DNA of 64,000 nt from Streptomyces luomodiensis. GTDB taxonomy: Bacteria; Actinomycetota; Actinomycetes; Streptomycetales; Streptomycetaceae. The notes under the pieces were generated by a model, which saw only the letters and a list, made by a program, of their open reading frames with translations, was not told where the DNA came from and made no database searches. The stretch lies in NCBI RefSeq assembly GCF_031679605.1, contig NZ_CP117522.1:6386001-6450000 (forward strand), given 5' to 3'. Positions 1 to 9,246 of this stretch are shown here, in pieces (within the stretch, counting starts at the first letter, position 1; each line of letters opens with the position of its first letter). The position numbers were made by a program, and so were the translations under genes.

Positions 1-154
1 GGGACGACGTCGATGCGGACGCCGAGGGCTTGGACGACGCCTTGCCCTGCTCGCTTCCCCCGTCGCCGTCGCAGCCCGCGACGGCGACGAGGGCGGCCAC
101 GGCGGTCATGGAGACCAGCGCCCTGGTCCGTATGGTGCGTGAGGAACTCGGCAT
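1..154 (-). CDS. Lipoprotein, N-terminal part only (runs off the window)
   Basis: The visible 51 codons encode a lipoprotein export signal: a basic start (SSSRTIRTR), a hydrophobic stretch and a lipobox VAGC with the lipidated Cys at residue 28, followed by a Gly/Ser/Ala-rich linker. The ATG is preceded by AGGATC about 8 nt upstream. It lies 72 nt downstream of a secreted alpha/beta-hydrolase gene on the same strand, so the two are probably co-transcribed. The catalytic part is outside the window. A second hydrolase of the same family would be a reasonable guess, because such genes often occur in pairs in Streptomyces, but nothing visible proves it. Confidence 0.75.
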   Translation of the reverse strand, partial: MPSSSRTIRTRALVSMTAVAALVAVAGCDGDGGSEQGKASSKPSASASTSS

Positions 155-226
155 ATCCGGAGATCCTATGAGGAGACGGGGGCGAAAAGGTCAGCGCTTC
201 TTCTCAATACCGTCACGGTTGACCTT

Positions 227-1735
227 TCAGGTGCAGACCTTTCCCTTCTTGGGCACCTTGCCGTCCAGCAGATAGGCGTTGACGGTCTTTCGGACACAGG
301 CGCTTCCGCTGTCGTACGCCCCATGGCCCTCGCCCTTGTAGGTGAGCTCGACCCCGACGCCGGGACCCAGCTCCTTCACCATCCGCCCCGCCCCCTCGTA
401 CGGGGTGGCCGGGTCGCCGGTGTTGCCGACGACCAGGATCGGGGCGGCGCCCTTGGCGCTGACGTCGGGTGTGGTCCAGGCGCCGCGGACCGGCCAGCCG
501 GTGCACTGGGTGAGGCCCCACGCCATCATGTCGCCGAAGACGGGGGAGACCTTACGGAAGGCGGGCAGCTTCCGCTCGATGTCCGGGACCGTGTAGCGCT
601 CCTTGAAGTCGGCGCAGGTGATGGCGGTCAGGGCGGACTGGAGGGTGCTGTAGTGGCCGTCCGGACTGCGTCCGTTCATGGCGTCGCCCAGGGCCAGCAG
701 AATCCTGCCGTCGCCCTGCTGGGCGGCCGCGATCCCCTGGGTGAGGTACTGCCAGTACTGCCGGGAGTACAGGGACTGCGCGATACCGCCGTCGGCCAGG
801 GACTCGGTCAGCTTCCGGCCGCCGTAGCCGCGCACCGGACGGGCGTCGAGCCGCTTCAGCAGCGAGCGGATCCGGGTCTGGGTGGGGCAGCTTTGGGCGC
901 CGCCCTTGGCGCACGCCTTCAAATAGTCGCCGAGGGCACGTTGGAACCCCTTGGCCTGGCCGAGCGCACCCTGCTCGGGCGTCTGCGTGGGGTCCACGAC
1001 CCCGTCGAAGAGGGCGCGCCCCACCTTCTTCGGGTACAGGTGGGCGTAGACGCCGCCGAGTTCGGTGCCGTAGGAGACGCCGAAGTAGTGCATCTTCTTG
1101 TCGCCGAGGACGCGCCGCATCAGGTCCATGTCACGGGCGGCGTTGGTGGTGCCGACGTACGGCAGGACCGTGCCGGAGTTCTTCTCGCATCCGGCGGCAA
1201 AGGTCTTGACCCGGCGCACCAGGCTCTTCACCTCGGTGTTGTCGTCCGGGGTGGAGTCGGCGGCGTAGTTGGCGTCCAGCTGCCGGTCCCCGAGGCAGCG
1301 CACCCCGCTGCTGCGGCCGACCCCGCGCGGATCGAAGCTGACCAGGTCGTACCGGGTGCGCAGCTGCTTGTAGCCGGCGGCGAGGGCCGGGAGGGTGGCC
1401 ACGCCCGAACCGCCGGGCCCGCCGAAGTTGAAGATGAGGGAGCCGATGCGCTTGCCCGGTCCGGTGGCCTTGGCGCGGATCATGGCGATGCCGATGGTCC
1501 GGCCGCGGGGCTTGCGGTAGTCCAGCGGCACATGGAGCGTCGCGCACTCCCAGTCCTTGCCCGGCGCCTTGGTGGCGGCCGCGTCCTGGCTCGTCGAAGG
1601 GGTGGGGCAGGCCGACCAGTCGAGCTTCTGATGGGCCGAGGTGTCCGGCCGCCCGCCGCCACCGCATCCGGCGGCCAGGAGGGCCGGCAGCAGGGCGGCG
1701 GCGGACAGCGCACCGATGCGCGGAAGTGGGGACAC
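227..1735 (-). CDS. Secreted alpha/beta-hydrolase lipoprotein, tripeptidyl-aminopeptidase (TAP-like) family
   Basis: The 502-residue protein has a lipobox LLAAGC (Cys 24) after a hydrophobic segment, so it is expected to be anchored outside the membrane. The oxyanion motif GGPGGSG is near residue 105 and the nucleophile motif GVSYGT near 220. Asp in GNTGDPATP (about 440) and His in GEGHGAYD (about 470) complete a Ser-Asp-His triad in the order of the TAP/SlpD-SlpE family, which removes N-terminal tri- or dipeptides. The GTG start is chosen because GGGAGAG lies upstream and the lipobox then falls at the usual distance. Longer starts would bury the signal peptide. Its exact peptide substrate cannot be read from the sequence. 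Confidence 0.9.
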   Translation of the reverse strand: MSPLPRIGALSAAALLPALLAAGCGGGGRPDTSAHQKLDWSACPTPSTSQDAAATKAPGKDWECATLHVPLDYRKPRGRTIGIAMIRAKATGPGKRIGSLIFNFGGPGGSGVATLPALAAGYKQLRTRYDLVSFDPRGVGRSSGVRCLGDRQLDANYAADSTPDDNTEVKSLVRRVKTFAAGCEKNSGTVLPYVGTTNAARDMDLMRRVLGDKKMHYFGVSYGTELGGVYAHLYPKKVGRALFDGVVDPTQTPEQGALGQAKGFQRALGDYLKACAKGGAQSCPTQTRIRSLLKRLDARPVRGYGGRKLTESLADGGIAQSLYSRQYWQYLTQGIAAAQQGDGRILLALGDAMNGRSPDGHYSTLQSALTAITCADFKERYTVPDIERKLPAFRKVSPVFGDMMAWGLTQCTGWPVRGAWTTPDVSAKGAAPILVVGNTGDPATPYEGAGRMVKELGPGVGVELTYKGEGHGAYDSGSACVRKTVNAYLLDGKVPKKGKVCT

Positions 1736-1998
1736 GGCGGCTCTCCCGTGGGTGGCGGTGTACCGCCATCCTGAGGGCCGCGGGCGCCCCACGCGCGCAC
1801 AGCGGGGGCGTACGGGTGAGGGGGCCCAGTGGCCGGGACCGGGCCCCGGAGGGCTCCAGCGGGGCCCCACGGCCCCGTACGGGCTCCCTGACGGGCCTTC
1901 GCGGACCCTCGCGGGTCCTTGTGGGCGAAGGTCTTCGTGGGCGAAGGGTCTTCGTGACGAGGTCTTCGTGACGAAGAGGGTCTGGCAGGAGCGGGCCC
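1736..1998. other. Intergenic region with a series of short hairpins
   Basis: No gene is visible. The stretch holds GGACCC-TCGC-GGGTCC (1903-1918), CGAAG-GT-CTTCG (1926-1937), CGAAG-GGT-CTTCG (1942-1954) and CTTCG-TGA-CGAAG (1964-1976), the last three being copies of a GTCTTCGTG-containing repeat. They lie just after the stop of the upstream minus-strand gene and may act as a weak terminator or RNA-processing site. There is no U-tract. Confidence 0.5.
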
Positions 1999-4845
1999 CT
2001 ACAGCGCCTCTTTGCGGGTGAGGTGGGTGAAGGCCAGCCAGCCGGGCAGCACCGGCAGCCAGAAGACCATCAGCCGGAAGAGGAGCACCGCGGGCGCGGC
2101 GGTCTCGTACGGCAGCCCGGCGAAGGTCAGACCCGCGATCAGGGCCGCCTCGACCGCGCCCACACCGCCCGGGGTGGGCGCCGCCGACCCCAGGGCGTTG
2201 CCCGCGAGGAAGACCACGGCGATGCTCGCGTAGCTCAGCTCACCGCCGAACGCGCGGATCGAGGCGTCGAGGCACATCACGTTCGCGGCGGTCAGCAGCA
2301 GCGTGCCGCCGATGCCGGCGAGCAGCTTCCTGGGCCGCTGAAGCACGTCCAGCATGCGCGGGATGACGCCCGCGAACAGCGACCGCAACCGGCTGGAGAC
2401 GAACTTCCGCAACACCGGAATCGCGGCCACCACCAGGGCGAGGACGGCGGCCGTCAGCAGCCCGGCGATCACGGTCCGGGACGGCGAGAGCGCCGGGGTG
2501 CGCTCGGTGCCGGTGATATAGCCGAAGGTCAGCAGCAGCACGATATGGCTGGCGAGCCCGAACAGCTGGGAGGCGCCCACACTCGCCACCGCGAGCCCCG
2601 GCCGCACCCCCGCGCGCTGTAGGAAGCGGGTGTTCAGGGCGACCCCGCCGACCGCCGCGGGCGCCACCAGCTTCACGAACGAGGCGGCGACCTGCGCCAG
2701 CACCGTCCGCCCGAGCGGCACCTTCTCCGGGACGAAGCCGAGCAGGCTCAGCGCCGCGGCCACATAGGTCACCGCGGAGAAGACGAGCGCGAAGACGACC
2801 CAGATCCAGTTGGCCTCGCCGACCAGGGCGCCCAGCTTGAGATGGGTGAACTGCGACAGCAGGAAGTACGCGGCGAAGGCCCCCGCGCAGAAGCTCACCA
2901 GGGTGCGCGGTTTGATGCGCTCCAGCCTTACGGGCTCTATCGGCGCCTGCGGCCGCACCAGCAGCACCTGCTGCCGGATCTGGGAGAGCAGATCCTCCTC
3001 GCGGGCGTCCTCCAGCGCCTCCTCCATGGCGCGCTTCTCCGCCTGCTTCTCGGCCTTGGCGGTCTTGCGGCCGCTGGTGACCGCCTCCGCGCCCACGGCC
3101 TCCAGGGCCTCCTTCGCCTCGGTTTGGCGGGCCTCCTTGGCGGCGCGCGACGCCTCCAGGACGGCCTCCCGCTGGCGCTGGGCGCGCTCGCGGGCGAGCT
3201 GGCGCAGGGTCGCGCGGGTGCCCCGGCCGAGCGCCAGGGGCTGTAGCAGCGGAAGGCTGTCGGCGACCGCGTCCGGCCCGAGGACCTCGACCGCGGCGGC
3301 CACCGAGCGCTCGGCGCCCACGCGCAGGCCCAGGGTGGTGAGCAGCTGCGCGATGTCCATCCGCAGCACCACATCACCGGCCGCGATCTCACCGCCGCGC
3401 AGATCGGTCAGGACGACCGTGCCGTTGCGGTCGACCAGCAGGGCGTCGCTGTCCAGCCGCCGGTGGGCGATGCGCCGCGACTGGAGGGCCTGGACCTGGT
3501 GCCAGGTGCCGGCCAGCAGCTCGTCGGTGATCGCCTCGTCCGGCAGGGCGTGCAGCGGACGGCCGCCGACGTGCTCGTAGACGAGCATCACCGCGTCCGG
3601 GCCCAGCTCGGAGGTGGCGATCAGCTTGGGCGCGTTGGCCCCGGACGCGATGGCCGCATAGGCGAGCAGCGCCTCCTGCTCCAGCGCCTGGCGCAGCGAC
3701 TGGAGGCTGCGCGGCGGGGTGATCGTCCGCAGGGTCAGCCGCTGCCAGACGCCGTAGAAGAAGCCCTGGGCCTGCTGTTCCCGGTCGACGACGGTGACGT
3801 CCAGGGGCGGGCCGTCCTCCAGGGTGACCAGATAGCGGCGGCCCCGGTCGACGTGGTGGCCGTGTTCGTCCTCAGGCTCCTCGGCCCGCATGGCGCTGAC
3901 CGGTGTGAAGCCGACCCGGCGCAGCCCGGCGAGCAGGTTCTGGCCGGTGGGGCGCACATTGGGGGAGCCGACGGCGTAGAGCGTGCCGTAGGCCACCGTC
4001 CAGCCGATGAGCACCGTAAGGATGATCGAGAACGGTGTGGTGTAGCCGCCCACGAGCACCGCGAAGGCGTCGAGCAGCAGCACGCACCACATGGCCACCC
4101 GCCAGCGGGGGCGCCGGGCCATGCCGACGGCCGTCATATAGGCGATGACGGGGGCGAGATAGCCGTGCACGGGGTCGCTGAAGGTGCCGCCGGGCGCGGG
4201 CTGGGTGAGCGCCTCACGGAGCGAGCCGGGGGCGCCTCTGGCGACCCAGAGGTCCATGGTGAGGGACACACCGTGGGCCAGCACGGCGGCCAGGACACCG
4301 TCGGCGATCCGCAGCCCGTCCCGTTTGATCAGCCGCTCGAAGGCGAAGGCCACCGGCAGCACGAGGACGGCCACACCGGCCGTGAGCCCCGCGAAGTCGA
4401 TCAGCAGCGGGGGCGCCTGGTTGGCGCCGTGCCCGATGTCCTTCTCCAGACCCGCGGTGGTGCCGTGGGCGAAGGCCGCGATGGCCAGCACGACGGCCAT
4501 GCCGAGGACCCCGAGGAGCAGCCGCAGCAGATCGGAGGGGCGGTGCACCCGGGCGGGCAGCAGCGGCTCGTCCCCGGAGACCCGGTCCACATGACCCTCC
4601 GGTCCGTCCGAATCCTCCGGCCCGTCCGGGTTCTCCGGTCCGTCTATGTCCTCCGGTCCGTTGGGGTTCTCCGGCCCGTCTGCGTCCTGCGGTCCGTCCG
4701 GGGCGCAGCGGTCGGCGGCGTCCGGGGCGTCGGCACGGCCACCGGACGGTGCCTCGGAGCGCGGCAGCGCCTCAGGGGTGCGGGCCTCCTCCTCAGGAGG
4801 CTGCGCACCCTGCTGCTTCGCCGTCTCTTCTTGATCTCGTATCAC
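1999..4845 (-). CDS. Large membrane protein: kinase-like domain fused to LPG-synthase-type transmembrane domain
   Basis: The 948-residue protein starts at a GTG (VIRDQ). Residues about 20-90 are a disordered acidic stretch with repeated G-P-E-(N/D)-x-D units. A first group of membrane segments spans about 105-300. A soluble middle part (about 330-570) resembles an atypical kinase: AHRRLDSDALLV near 457 stands where a catalytic loop would be and LTDLRGGE near 476 replaces a DFG motif. An Ala/Glu/Arg-rich, probably coiled-coil, stretch follows. From about 645 to the end there are 7-8 membrane segments of the lysylphosphatidylglycerol synthase TM/flippase-like family (SAAPTPGGVGAVEAALIAG). No synthetase catalytic domain is seen, so lipid aminoacylation is unlikely. 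A role in lipid or polymer handling at the membrane is inference. Confidence 0.85.
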   Translation of the reverse strand: MIRDQEETAKQQGAQPPEEEARTPEALPRSEAPSGGRADAPDAADRCAPDGPQDADGPENPNGPEDIDGPENPDGPEDSDGPEGHVDRVSGDEPLLPARVHRPSDLLRLLLGVLGMAVVLAIAAFAHGTTAGLEKDIGHGANQAPPLLIDFAGLTAGVAVLVLPVAFAFERLIKRDGLRIADGVLAAVLAHGVSLTMDLWVARGAPGSLREALTQPAPGGTFSDPVHGYLAPVIAYMTAVGMARRPRWRVAMWCVLLLDAFAVLVGGYTTPFSIILTVLIGWTVAYGTLYAVGSPNVRPTGQNLLAGLRRVGFTPVSAMRAEEPEDEHGHHVDRGRRYLVTLEDGPPLDVTVVDREQQAQGFFYGVWQRLTLRTITPPRSLQSLRQALEQEALLAYAAIASGANAPKLIATSELGPDAVMLVYEHVGGRPLHALPDEAITDELLAGTWHQVQALQSRRIAHRRLDSDALLVDRNGTVVLTDLRGGEIAAGDVVLRMDIAQLLTTLGLRVGAERSVAAAVEVLGPDAVADSLPLLQPLALGRGTRATLRQLARERAQRQREAVLEASRAAKEARQTEAKEALEAVGAEAVTSGRKTAKAEKQAEKRAMEEALEDAREEDLLSQIRQQVLLVRPQAPIEPVRLERIKPRTLVSFCAGAFAAYFLLSQFTHLKLGALVGEANWIWVVFALVFSAVTYVAAALSLLGFVPEKVPLGRTVLAQVAASFVKLVAPAAVGGVALNTRFLQRAGVRPGLAVASVGASQLFGLASHIVLLLTFGYITGTERTPALSPSRTVIAGLLTAAVLALVVAAIPVLRKFVSSRLRSLFAGVIPRMLDVLQRPRKLLAGIGGTLLLTAANVMCLDASIRAFGGELSYASIAVVFLAGNALGSAAPTPGGVGAVEAALIAGLTFAGLPYETAAPAVLLFRLMVFWLPVLPGWLAFTHLTRKEAL

Positions 4846-5055
4846 CAGTCACCGCCCGGAAGATGGTGGCATGCCCGGGCTGCGGAGGGGGGCATCAGGG
4901 TGCATTTCGGGGACGTGGACCCCGAATGGTACGCCCTGCAAGGGATTCCCGCACAATGCGTGATCGAACCACCACTCGACCCGAAACGGGCCCGCGGCCA
5001 CCGCTCGCGGGATACCTGGGGTACCTTCGCGCGGCTCTCGGCGGGATGCGGCAGG

Positions 5056-5445
5056 ATGAGCCGGATGAGCCGGGAAAGCAGGGAGCGGGAAGCCGACGAC
5101 GGGGCCGATGAGCTGCCCGAGTACGCCGAACGGGTGCTGGAGGTGGCCGAGCTGATCCCCTCCGGTCGCGTGATGACCTACGGGGACGTCGCCGAATGGC
5201 TGGAGCAGGGCGGCCCGCGCCAGGTGGGCCGGGTGATGGCGCTCTACGGGGGCGCCGTGCCGTGGTGGCGGGTGGTGCGCGCGGACGGGGTGCTGCTGCC
5301 CGGCAATGAGCTGAGTGCTCTTGAGCACTACCGCGAGGAGGGCACCCCGCTGCGCCAGGCGGCATGCTCGTCCGAGGGGCATGTCCCGCGGATCGACATG
5401 GCTCGTGCCCGGTGGGACGGGAGCGGGCACGACCACACCCGGTAG
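5056..5445 (+). CDS. Alkyltransferase-like (ATL) protein, MGMT family
   Basis: This 129-residue protein has the DNA-binding part of O6-alkylguanine-DNA alkyltransferases: helix-turn-helix-like VMTYGDVAEWL, an Arg-finger-like region QVGRVMALYGG, and the active-site region PWWRVV. In true transferases this is PCHRV; here Trp replaces the acceptor Cys, the hallmark of ATL proteins, which bind O6-alkylguanine without repairing it and hand it to nucleotide excision repair. The length fits ATLs. The ATG at 5065 is an alternative start (nine bases shorter). It is divergent from the large membrane protein gene and sits before two repair helicases, a fitting neighbourhood. Confidence 0.88.
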   Translation: MSRMSRESREREADDGADELPEYAERVLEVAELIPSGRVMTYGDVAEWLEQGGPRQVGRVMALYGGAVPWWRVVRADGVLLPGNELSALEHYREEGTPLRQAACSSEGHVPRIDMARARWDGSGHDHTR

Positions 5446-5946
5446 CGCCATACGGGCCAGCGGCCGTACAGGTGTGCGGCAGGCTCTCGGCAGTGCCGGT
5501 CCGCGGCGGCAGGCGGCCGTGCCGGAGACGGCGGGTGTCTGCCCGTACCGATGTGCGACGGGCCCGCGGCCGTACCGACGTGCGATGGGTCCGCGGCCGC
5601 GCGGGGTGCCTGGCCGTGCCGGGGCGCGGCGGAACCCAGCTGTGCCGGTGCGCGGCGGCAGTGCGGCTGTGCCAGTCTGCGGCGGTCTCGCGGCCGTATC
5701 GACGTACGGCGGCAGCGCAGCCGTGCCGGGGCGCGCGGGGTGCCCGTGGCGGGGCGCGGTGGAAACGTAGGCGTGCCGGGGCGCGGCGGCGGTGCGGCCG
5801 TACCGGCGTGCGCCGGGCCCGCGGCCGTACCGGCGTGCGGCGGCAGTGCGGTCGTACCGGCGGTATCCACAGCCATACGGGTGACTCCCCGCCTCGCATG
5901 AGAGGCTGTCCCGCACCCAGCAACCCACCAGGACCGGCGATCCCAC
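5446..5946. repeat. Gene-free stretch with degenerate tandem repeats of about 27 bp
   Basis: About 5540-5860 consists of roughly a dozen imperfect copies of a unit beginning CCGTACCGGCGTGCGGCGGC and ending in a GTGCGG-like tail. Copies vary from about 17 to 30 bp, and the best preserved pair is at 5812-5866. No reading frame across it has a start, RBS or codon pattern convincing enough to call a gene, although the 27-bp period keeps several frames open. The last 60 bp before 5947 should carry the promoter of the following helicase gene; I see no clear -35/-10 pair. Confidence 0.6.
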
Positions 5947-8900
5947 GTGAGCTCCTCCCCCTCGTCTCTTCCGCGGCAGCGGCAGGCACGGCAGCCGTCC
6001 GCACGGCAGTCGACGTCGGGCGTCTACCGCCTGCTCCGTCATCGGCCGGAGCCGGGTGCTCCGCCTGTCCTGGACGCACGGCAGCGCGCCGCGGTCGAGC
6101 ATCCGGGCGGTCCTCTGCTGGTGCTCGCCGGGCCCGGCACGGGCAAGACGACGACGCTCGTGGAGGCGGTGGCCCGCCGGGTGCGCGAGGGTGCGGATCC
6201 CGAGCGGCTCCTGGTGCTCACCTTCAGCCGTAAGGCGGCCGTCGAACTGCGCGACCGCATGGCCGCGCGCCTGGGCGGCGCGAGCGCGCCGCAGGCCACG
6301 ACCTTCCACTCCTACTGCTACGCCCTGGTCCGCGCCCACCAGGACGTCGATCTCTTCGCCGATCCGCTGCGGCTGCTCTCCGGACCGGAACAGGACGTCG
6401 TCGTCAGGGAGCTGCTCGCCGGCCAGGCCGAGCTGGCCGGCGAGGGCCGGGCCTCCGTCCGCTGGCCCGACGAGCTGCGCGCCTGCCTGACCACCCGGGG
6501 CTTCGCCGACGAGGTGCGCGCGGTGCTCGCACGCAGCCGGGAGCTGGGCCTGGGGCCACGGGCGCTGGGGGAGTTCGCCGAGCGCGCCGGGCGCCCCGAC
6601 TGGACCGCGGCGGCGGGCTTCCTCGCCGAATATCTCGACGTCCTGGACGCCCAGGGGGTGCTGGACTACGCGGAGCTGGTGCACCGCGCGGTGCTGCTCG
6701 CCGGGCGGCCGGAGACCGCGGCCGAGCTGGCGGGGCGGTACGACGCCGTGTTCGTCGACGAGTACCAGGACACCGACGTGGCCCAGGGCCGGCTGCTGCG
6801 GGCGCTCGCGGGCGGCGGCAGGACCCTGCTCGCCTTCGGCGACCCCGATCAGTCGATCTACGCCTTCCGCGGCGCCGACGTGGGGAACATCCTCCGGTTC
6901 CGCGAGGACTTCCCGCGGGCGGACGGCCGGCCTGCGGACGTGGCGGTTCTCACCGTCTCCCGCCGCTCGGGCGCCGCCCTGCTCGCGGCCACCCGGCAGA
7001 TCACCGGCCGGATGCCGCTCACCCGACTGCCCGCGCGGGCCGTAAGGGCCCATCGGGAGCTCGCGGCCGCCCGCGGCGGTGGCCGCGTCGAGGTGTGCAC
7101 GTACCCCACCGTGGGCGCCGAGCTCGACAACGTCGCCGACATCCTGCGCCGCGCCCATCTGGAGGACGGGGTGCCATGGAGCGAGATGGCCGTCCTGGTG
7201 CGCGCCGGGGGGCGCTCGATCCCCGGTGTGCGCCGTGCGCTCACCTCGGCCGGAGTCCCCGTCGAGGTGGACGGCGATGACATCCCGCTGCGCCATGAGC
7301 CCGCCGTGGCTCCCCTGCTGACGGCGCTGCGGGCCGCCGCCACGGCCGCGTTGCCGGACAGCGGCGGGCTGTCCGCGGCCCTCGGCGTCGAGACCGCCCT
7401 GACCCTGCTCACCTCCCCCCTCGGCGGTATGGACGCCGCCGATCTGCGCCGCCTGGGCCGCGCGCTGCGCGAGGAGGAGCGGGCCGCCGGGCGGGCGGTG
7501 CCGCGCCCCTCCGACGTCCTGCTCGCCGAGGCGCTCGCCGAGCCGGAGCGGCTGGCCGTCCACGACCCGGCGTACGCACGCGGTGCCCAGCGGCTCGGGC
7601 AGCTGCTGCGCACGGCCCGGGAGTCGCTGGCCCGGGGCGGCACCGCCGAACAGGCGCTGTGGGTGCTGTGGGACGGCACCTCCTGGCCCGGCCGCCTGGA
7701 GCGGGCCGCACAGCGCGGCGGCCCCGCGGGGCGGAACGCGGACCGCGACCTGGACGCGGTGTGCGCGCTGTTCGAGACCGCCGCCCGTGCCGAGGAGCGC
7801 ACCGGCGGCCGCGGCGCCCTCAACTTCCTGGAGGAGATCGACGCCCAGGACATCGCCGCCGACACCCTCTCCCGCCGGATGGTGCGCCCCGACGCCGTAC
7901 GGCTGATGACCGCCCACCGCTCCAAGGGGCTCGAATGGGCCCTGGTGGTCGTCGCGGGGGTGCAGGAGGGGCTGTGGCCCGATCTGCGGCGGCGCGGCTC
8001 ACTCCTGGAGGCCGACCGGATCGGCCGGGACGGGCTCGCCGAGCCGCTGCCGCCGGGCGCGCTGCTGGCCGAGGAGCGGCGGCTGTTCTACGTGGCGGCG
8101 ACCCGCGCGAAGGAGCGGCTCGTGGTCACCGCCGTCAAGGCCGCCTCCGAGGACGGCGACCAGCCCTCCCGCTTCCTCGGCGAACTGGGCGTCCCGCCCA
8201 CCGATGTCACCCAGCGGCCGCGCCGTCCGCTCTCCGTCCCCGCGCTCGTCGCCGAGCTGCGCGCCACCACCGTCGACCCGGAGGCCTCCGAGGTGCTGCG
8301 GGAGGCCGCCGCGCGCCGGCTGGCGCGGCTCGCGGCGCTGCGTGACGAGGAGGGCCGGCCGCTGGTCCCGGCCGCCCACCCGCACCGCTGGTGGGGGCTG
8401 TACGAGCCGACGCACAGCGAGGTCCCGCTGCGCGACCGGGGCCGACCCGTGGCGCTGTCCGGCAGTGCGCTGGACCAGCTCGTCAACACCTGCTCGCTCC
8501 AGTGGTTCCTGGGGCGCGAGGTGAAGGCGGACGCCCCCTCGACCGCCGCCCAGGGCTTCGGCAACGTCGTGCACGTCCTGGCCGACGAGGTCGCCTCCGG
8601 CCGCACCCCGGCCGATCTCGCGGTCCTCATGGAGCGCCTGGACTCCGTATGGGACGCGCTCGCCTTCGACGCCCCCTGGAAGTCACGGCAGGAGAAGGAG
8701 CACGCACGGGCGGCCCTGGAGCGCTTTCTGCACTGGCATGTGATGGAGCGCGGCCGCACCCCGGTCGCCACGGAGCACTCCTTCGACGTCACGCTCGAAG
8801 CCGACGCCTATAAGGTGCGCATCCGCGGCAGTATGGACCGCGTCGAGACGGACGGCGAGGGGCGCGCCTACGTCGTCGACTTCAAGACCGGCAAGCAGGC

Positions 8901-9246
8901 CGTGACCCGCGGTGATGTGGAGCGCCACCCCCAGCTGGCGGCCTACCAGCTGGCGGTGCGTGAGGGCGCCGTCGACGACCTCTTCGACGGCCGGCGCCCC
9001 GAGCCGGGCGGCGCGGAGCTGGTCCAGCTGCGGCAGGGCGCCGCCAAGAGGGACGGCGGCGACGGCGTCCCCAAGGTCCAGGCCCAGGAGCCGCCGGACG
9101 GGGAGTGGGTGGGGGAGCTGCTCGCCACCGCGGCCGGGCGGGTCCTCGACGAGCGTTTCACCCCGAGCACCGGCGACCACTGCGAGCGCTGCGCCTTCCG
9201 CGGCGCGTGCAGCGCCCGCGCGGAGGGCCGCCATGTGGTCGACTGA
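5947..9246 (+). CDS. adnA: UvrD/RecB-type ATP-dependent helicase-nuclease, AdnA-like, with Fe-S cluster cysteines
   Basis: This 1099-residue protein starts at GTG. An SF1A motor has Walker A GPGTGKTT (62-69), DEYQDTD (about 270), GDPDQSIYAFRG and TAHRSKGLEW (about 655). A RecB-family nuclease follows, with YVVDFKTGK near 975. One Cys near 849 (TCSLQWF) and three at the end (CERCAFRGAC, about 1078-1088) form the split four-Cys pattern of Fe-S nucleases such as AddB and Cas4. Together with the next gene it should form the actinobacterial AdnAB complex, which resects double-strand breaks for recombination. The adnA name rests on gene order as remembered in mycobacteria (adnA before adnB). I did not align it. 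Confidence 0.9.
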   Translation: MSSSPSSLPRQRQARQPSARQSTSGVYRLLRHRPEPGAPPVLDARQRAAVEHPGGPLLVLAGPGTGKTTTLVEAVARRVREGADPERLLVLTFSRKAAVELRDRMAARLGGASAPQATTFHSYCYALVRAHQDVDLFADPLRLLSGPEQDVVVRELLAGQAELAGEGRASVRWPDELRACLTTRGFADEVRAVLARSRELGLGPRALGEFAERAGRPDWTAAAGFLAEYLDVLDAQGVLDYAELVHRAVLLAGRPETAAELAGRYDAVFVDEYQDTDVAQGRLLRALAGGGRTLLAFGDPDQSIYAFRGADVGNILRFREDFPRADGRPADVAVLTVSRRSGAALLAATRQITGRMPLTRLPARAVRAHRELAAARGGGRVEVCTYPTVGAELDNVADILRRAHLEDGVPWSEMAVLVRAGGRSIPGVRRALTSAGVPVEVDGDDIPLRHEPAVAPLLTALRAAATAALPDSGGLSAALGVETALTLLTSPLGGMDAADLRRLGRALREEERAAGRAVPRPSDVLLAEALAEPERLAVHDPAYARGAQRLGQLLRTARESLARGGTAEQALWVLWDGTSWPGRLERAAQRGGPAGRNADRDLDAVCALFETAARAEERTGGRGALNFLEEIDAQDIAADTLSRRMVRPDAVRLMTAHRSKGLEWALVVVAGVQEGLWPDLRRRGSLLEADRIGRDGLAEPLPPGALLAEERRLFYVAATRAKERLVVTAVKAASEDGDQPSRFLGELGVPPTDVTQRPRRPLSVPALVAELRATTVDPEASEVLREAAARRLARLAALRDEEGRPLVPAAHPHRWWGLYEPTHSEVPLRDRGRPVALSGSALDQLVNTCSLQWFLGREVKADAPSTAAQGFGNVVHVLADEVASGRTPADLAVLMERLDSVWDALAFDAPWKSRQEKEHARAALERFLHWHVMERGRTPVATEHSFDVTLEADAYKVRIRGSMDRVETDGEGRAYVVDFKTGKQAVTRGDVERHPQLAAYQLAVREGAVDDLFDGRRPEPGGAELVQLRQGAAKRDGGDGVPKVQAQEPPDGEWVGELLATAAGRVLDERFTPSTGDHCERCAFRGACSARAEGRHVVD

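Noticed and set aside
323..1774. Long open frame antisense to the secreted hydrolase
   Set aside because: It is the shadow of a high-GC gene with clear lipobox and catalytic motifs on the other strand; the antisense product is a low-complexity Gly/Ala/Arg sequence without an RBS.
3463..5055. Possible N-terminal extension of the ATL gene
   Set aside because: The upstream in-frame codons are antisense to the large membrane protein gene; ATL proteins are about 100-130 residues long.
5450..5880. CRISPR-like array
   Set aside because: Repeats are imperfect, contiguous and without unique spacers, and no cas gene is near.
4849..7917. A 1022-codon open frame on the minus strand
   Set aside because: It runs across the ATL gene, the repeat array and the start of the helicase gene; the product is compositional noise without domains.
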